A program made the translations under genes and the position numbers. Below the pieces are notes generated by a model that made no database searches, was not told where the DNA came from, and saw nothing but the letters and a program-made list of their open reading frames with translations. 61,979 nt of DNA from Bacillota bacterium (lineage in GTDB: Bacteria > Bacillota > Clostridia > Acetivibrionales > Acetivibrionaceae), in the NCBI GenBank assembly GCA_023421115.1, contig JAEZUI010000179.1:1-61979 (forward strand), read 5' to 3'. Position 1 is the first letter of the stretch, and each line of letters opens with the position of its first letter. Positions 59,801-61,979 of the stretch are shown here, in pieces.

Positions 59801-61979
59801 GTTTTTATTGGAAGGAAACTATACGCAGTTAGGATCAGATACAGAAAAGATACCATGGAAGCTAATTCAAGATGGAAGCAATATTAAAGATGATGTTATT
59901 GTTTTGCAAAAAATGCTGGTATCCCTTGGCTTATTGGAAATGCCAATAGATTCGAGTACAGGAACGTATGTGTCCTTTGGTACATATGGAAGCTTGACAA
60001 AGACGGCTGTTGAAAAGTTTCAGAAAAAGAATGGACTATTCCAAGACGGTATAGTAGGAAAAAATACATGGAATGAGTTGATGCTTCCTTGGGATGAGGA
60101 AAATGCACAGCCAGACAGAAATAGTTGGAGTTATATATATGTTTTATTAAACAATGATTTTTATGTAGAGAGTCCTCAGGTTACTTTGTTGACACCTGAT
60201 GTCGATAAGAAATCAGGTGTGGGTGAAACGATAAAAATAACAGCAAAAGGGAGTAATTGTCATCACTTAGCTGTGTTTGTAAATGGGGAATGGAAGAGGA
60301 CTGTAATTGGAGTTAACACCAATGGTGTCCAAAATCTAGAATATGACTTCGTGATACCTAAAGCAGGAATATATTCAATTCAAGTGAAGGGACGAAATAT
60401 GCCTGGTAATGGCGGAAAGCTTGTAGGCTCAAAAACAATAGAGATTGAAGGAGTTATGACTTTAGCTCAATATTACCCGCTTGACTTTAATGGAAGTAAC
60501 AGCGTTACTCTAGGTAGTGAAGATAAGTTGAAGCCAAAAAGTGAATTTACAATATCAATGTGGGTAAAGCCTTCAAGCACACAAAACTCTGATGCAACTA
60601 TAATAAGCTCTGAGGGAGAAAAATCAGGATATGCAATAAGACAGGACGGAAACAATACAAATAAGTATGTGATTTCTTATTGGAATGAATCGGGCAGGGA
60701 AGTAAGAACAGTAAATGTAGCTTTACAACCTAATTGCTGGCAACACATTGCAGTTAAAAAACCCATTGATGATGGTCGTTCACCTCTGTTATTTTATGTT
60801 AATGGAGAATGTATTGAGACGGAGCCACAATATGGTGATATAAGTTATGATGCTAATTCTAAAGTTTATTTAGGTACTTGTGCAAATAGTCCAGGGAGTA
60901 GGAATTTTAAAGGCTCCCTAGATGATGTGGCTATTTGGAATAGAGGATTAAGCATTGAAGAAATACGGGAGATTAGAAATAACGGTCCTGAATCCAACAC
61001 AAATAAACTTGTTACATTAATAAAAAACAACTCAGTTGGTCAGTTGATAGATACAAAAAACTGTAGTCTTGATTTTGATGGCAACTATAGAGTAAATTTA
61101 GGTGCTAGCAACAGGGCGGTTTCTGGTAATGCAATGACAATAGCGATGTGGGTAAGACCATTAAGTCATAAAACTTCAAATGCCAATATAATAAGCTGTG
61201 AAGGCAATGAAATAGGCTATGCAATTGAACAGAACGGAAATGCTTCAGATAGATATGTCTTTAAGTATTGGAATGGGAGTGAATGGAAAAAGACAGACTC
61301 TATAGAGCTTAATGCTGGTGCTTGGCAGCATATTGCTGTAACTAGGTCAGAAGATGGAGATATAAAATTTATACTAAATGGTGGGCAAGAAATAAAATAT
61401 TCTTATGGGTCAGTTTTATGGGATAACACTAACTTGTATTTAGGAACGGGTGCAAACAACTTAGGAAATGAGAATTTCAAAGGAAGTATGCATCAGGTTG
61501 GGATATGGAACAGAGAATTTACACTTGAAGAGATCAAAAAGGTTATGGAAAATGGGCCTGAAACTAAAATGTATGGTCTTCAACAAGTATGTAAAAGTAA
61601 CGCTTCAATTTTCATAAAAAATGAGGTTGAAATAATAGAGTTTATAGCAAACGACATGAGTTTTGAACACTTGTCTGGACTAAATGTTATTGATGGCAAT
61701 ACTCTAAGTATTACGGGCGGTTATTTGAGGGATGCTGATGGAAATGACTTTAAATATACTTTTTCTTTCCCAATAAAAGCACGACTGGTTGATGGATTAT
61801 ATTATGCTACAGACGAAGATTTAACGAATACAATATTCAAGTATATGAAGGAAAAGTCAAACAGCGGAATATATTACAAAGAGTATGAATTGGGTGGAAA
61901 AGAATATATTTATTCGACAGCATGTAATCCACAGTATTTTGCCATGATTAGTGAAAACGGGGATAGCATAACAAAAGAA
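56844..61979 (+). CDS. Giant dockerin protein with transglutaminase-like, Ig-like, peptidoglycan-binding and LamG-like domains (3' end outside window)
   Basis: GTG 56844 with AAAGGGGAG nine bases upstream; open for 1712 codons to the window edge. In order: signal peptide; dockerin (about 60-125, GDVDGNGEVNSIDFARM and DVSGDRIFNSIDFAFMRQY); Thr-Pro linker; fibronectin-III (about 165-248); transglutaminase-like domain with Cys in KTKCDGYAMLTYKM (about 472), His in NEDHAWNVVKI and Asp in WYHLDTTWDD; Big2 Ig-like (about 602-675); a VWA-like part (about 812-980) with a degenerate metal site; a peptidoglycan-binding domain (about 1016-1080, LQKMLVSLGL ... TAVEKFQKKNGLFQDGIVG); two LamG/concanavalin-like domains (about 1209-1380 and 1405-1572). 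Dockerin predicts cellulosome or surface attachment; the protease-like role is inference. Confidence 0.88.
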   Translation, partial: MLSSKRCISLVISCLFVVQILTSTLLNSSQVGAASSSEGYEILSSVENSQEEENKESTRIGDVDGNGEVNSIDFARMRMVLLGIVAAFPVSNGTWASDVSGDRIFNSIDFAFMRQYMLGIIKKFPAENNATPTPTISATPTPSISTTPTPSNSTAPTPTDAGPSKPTGLEYSLINGTSVLVSWEPSTDGVKNYAVFKNDNYEAIINEEQYTFTNLIPGETYEFKVCAIDEEYEQSEFSDICVVKTNVSTMDEMKIALINNLDNRGINYTLTYKGEFEEFKTKISQAISEAVNESHQPFMLLNWAWGAKGSVGDLQITFDFVYDDENNYTDVARSIDGLKELLLCGLQNRTENIGIIYKGAITQNDVSSVCEELLNWDTYLKTSIESYTSTISTNKSFEISALTLNCSYKTTKEQEDYVDKTVEFIVSKLTNTDMSDDEKEKLIHDYIVTNVDYCEEEKYGNAYNALYYGKTKCDGYAMLTYKMLKAAGIDNIIVTNEDHAWNVVKINENWYHLDTTWDDAKKKDYGFYKYYNLTDDEIIKTRNYDNVYGKECTSNYIDDLTERNDYSDGKYGEILKEIKKNDDYYFINSFNSNASLDLLYNEVVLKEGESISLVDDKISPELYESSYQWSTSDPDVATVSNGIITAKKAGTIVISAQPMYDMLSTVSLFCRVHVMPVDSEDGKTPQILSQENISDLTDSDAQLQLTINSEDDINGTTRVTKAEDSLEGKVWSVVEPVDISCASEFDWAEIGFKLTQEQLEVYDINDLVIYWYDEKTGTIVFQATMVDEESGVISATVNHFSTYGVTTKKLSNLTTTIAFVIDSKYSDQISLDKYKENILSTINGLRNESNVRVIFIDAKTNENICQFLVPSEGAYLNFSVNTSNRINSAFDKITPGEERPNDDEIMATVNSGMTNGNGEVNNVNVSGCKDNKYILFYTRWDARFVDNNDVVIKMGDTIGAVIGKTVQYYAGGPISYGEPDVNPLVEFLLEGNYTQLGSDTEKIPWKLIQDGSNIKDDVIVLQKMLVSLGLLEMPIDSSTGTYVSFGTYGSLTKTAVEKFQKKNGLFQDGIVGKNTWNELMLPWDEENAQPDRNSWSYIYVLLNNDFYVESPQVTLLTPDVDKKSGVGETIKITAKGSNCHHLAVFVNGEWKRTVIGVNTNGVQNLEYDFVIPKAGIYSIQVKGRNMPGNGGKLVGSKTIEIEGVMTLAQYYPLDFNGSNSVTLGSEDKLKPKSEFTISMWVKPSSTQNSDATIISSEGEKSGYAIRQDGNNTNKYVISYWNESGREVRTVNVALQPNCWQHIAVKKPIDDGRSPLLFYVNGECIETEPQYGDISYDANSKVYLGTCANSPGSRNFKGSLDDVAIWNRGLSIEEIREIRNNGPESNTNKLVTLIKNNSVGQLIDTKNCSLDFDGNYRVNLGASNRAVSGNAMTIAMWVRPLSHKTSNANIISCEGNEIGYAIEQNGNASDRYVFKYWNGSEWKKTDSIELNAGAWQHIAVTRSEDGDIKFILNGGQEIKYSYGSVLWDNTNLYLGTGANNLGNENFKGSMHQVGIWNREFTLEEIKKVMENGPETKMYGLQQVCKSNASIFIKNEVEIIEFIANDMSFEHLSGLNVIDGNTLSITGGYLRDADGNDFKYTFSFPIKARLVDGLYYATDEDLTNTIFKYMKEKSNSGIYYKEYELGGKEYIYSTACNPQYFAMISENGDSITKE

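Overview
The window is low-GC DNA with the hallmarks of an anaerobic, cellulosome-forming clostridium (Acetivibrio / Ruminiclostridium / Pseudobacteroides type). Four genes carry a type-I-like dockerin (duplicated GDVNGDG...SIDF...LLG motif), there are electron-bifurcating and sensory [FeFe] hydrogenases with their maturases, ribosome binding sites are strong AGGAGG types, and GTG/TTG starts are frequent. The species cannot be fixed from the window alone.

Region by region: 0.4-3.3 kb holds a dockerin-bearing GH43 arabinanase and two small genes. 3.4-6.3 kb (minus strand) is an RtcB2-PrfH ribosome/RNA repair operon with an unusual leader (promoter, 14-codon leader peptide, long stem, two terminators), then an MnmD-like tRNA methyltransferase. 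6.6-9.5 kb has a small protein, an MBL-fold lipoprotein and a PrsA-like foldase. 9.7-16.2 kb is a gene cluster I cannot assign to a described pathway: two unknown proteins, a large Hsp70/actin-fold ATPase with extra N- and C-terminal parts, a protein whose start resembles phage tail/baseplate proteins, and a soluble Ser/Thr kinase. It is followed by a Pro-Thr-rich membrane-anchored protein and a leucine-rich-repeat surface protein (16.3-19.1 kb).

20.1-36.8 kb is a contiguous [FeFe]-hydrogenase island. It runs hydCBA (bifurcating hydrogenase), two [2Fe-2S] thioredoxin-like ferredoxins, a PAS-containing sensory hydrogenase (HydS), a SpoIIE-type phosphatase, a TnpB/Cas12-like protein that lacks its first RuvC aspartate, a small structured RNA, a TM1266-type regulator, a structured leader ending in a terminator, hydG, hydE (with an N-terminal DUF3343-like extension), aspA, hydF and a cysteine desulfurase. 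Rex-type operators (NADH/NAD+ sensing) precede hydCBA and the hydS operon. The layout suggests redox control of hydrogenase synthesis, H2 sensing passed to a phosphatase, and H-cluster assembly with its own ammonia and sulfur supply. The dead TnpB-like protein with the adjacent structured RNA is the best candidate for an undescribed RNA-guided regulator.

37-43.3 kb holds single genes: PilM-like, small membrane proteins, an orphan galactitol-type PTS IIC and a TPR protein. 43.7-47.9 kb has two dockerin proteins, one interrupted by a T7G7 homopolymer frameshift. 48-52.6 kb is a two-component system plus lipoprotein and MacB-like ABC transporter. TGACA repeats spaced 11 bp lie at both promoters, pointing to direct control by the response regulator. 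52.9-56.5 kb encodes a giant STAND ATPase-TPR-AraC regulator bracketed by a ~110-bp direct repeat that includes the 3' end of the ABC ATPase gene. The window ends inside a >1712-residue dockerin protein with transglutaminase-like, Ig-like, peptidoglycan-binding and LamG-like domains. A palindromic intergenic element recurs at least six times across the window.
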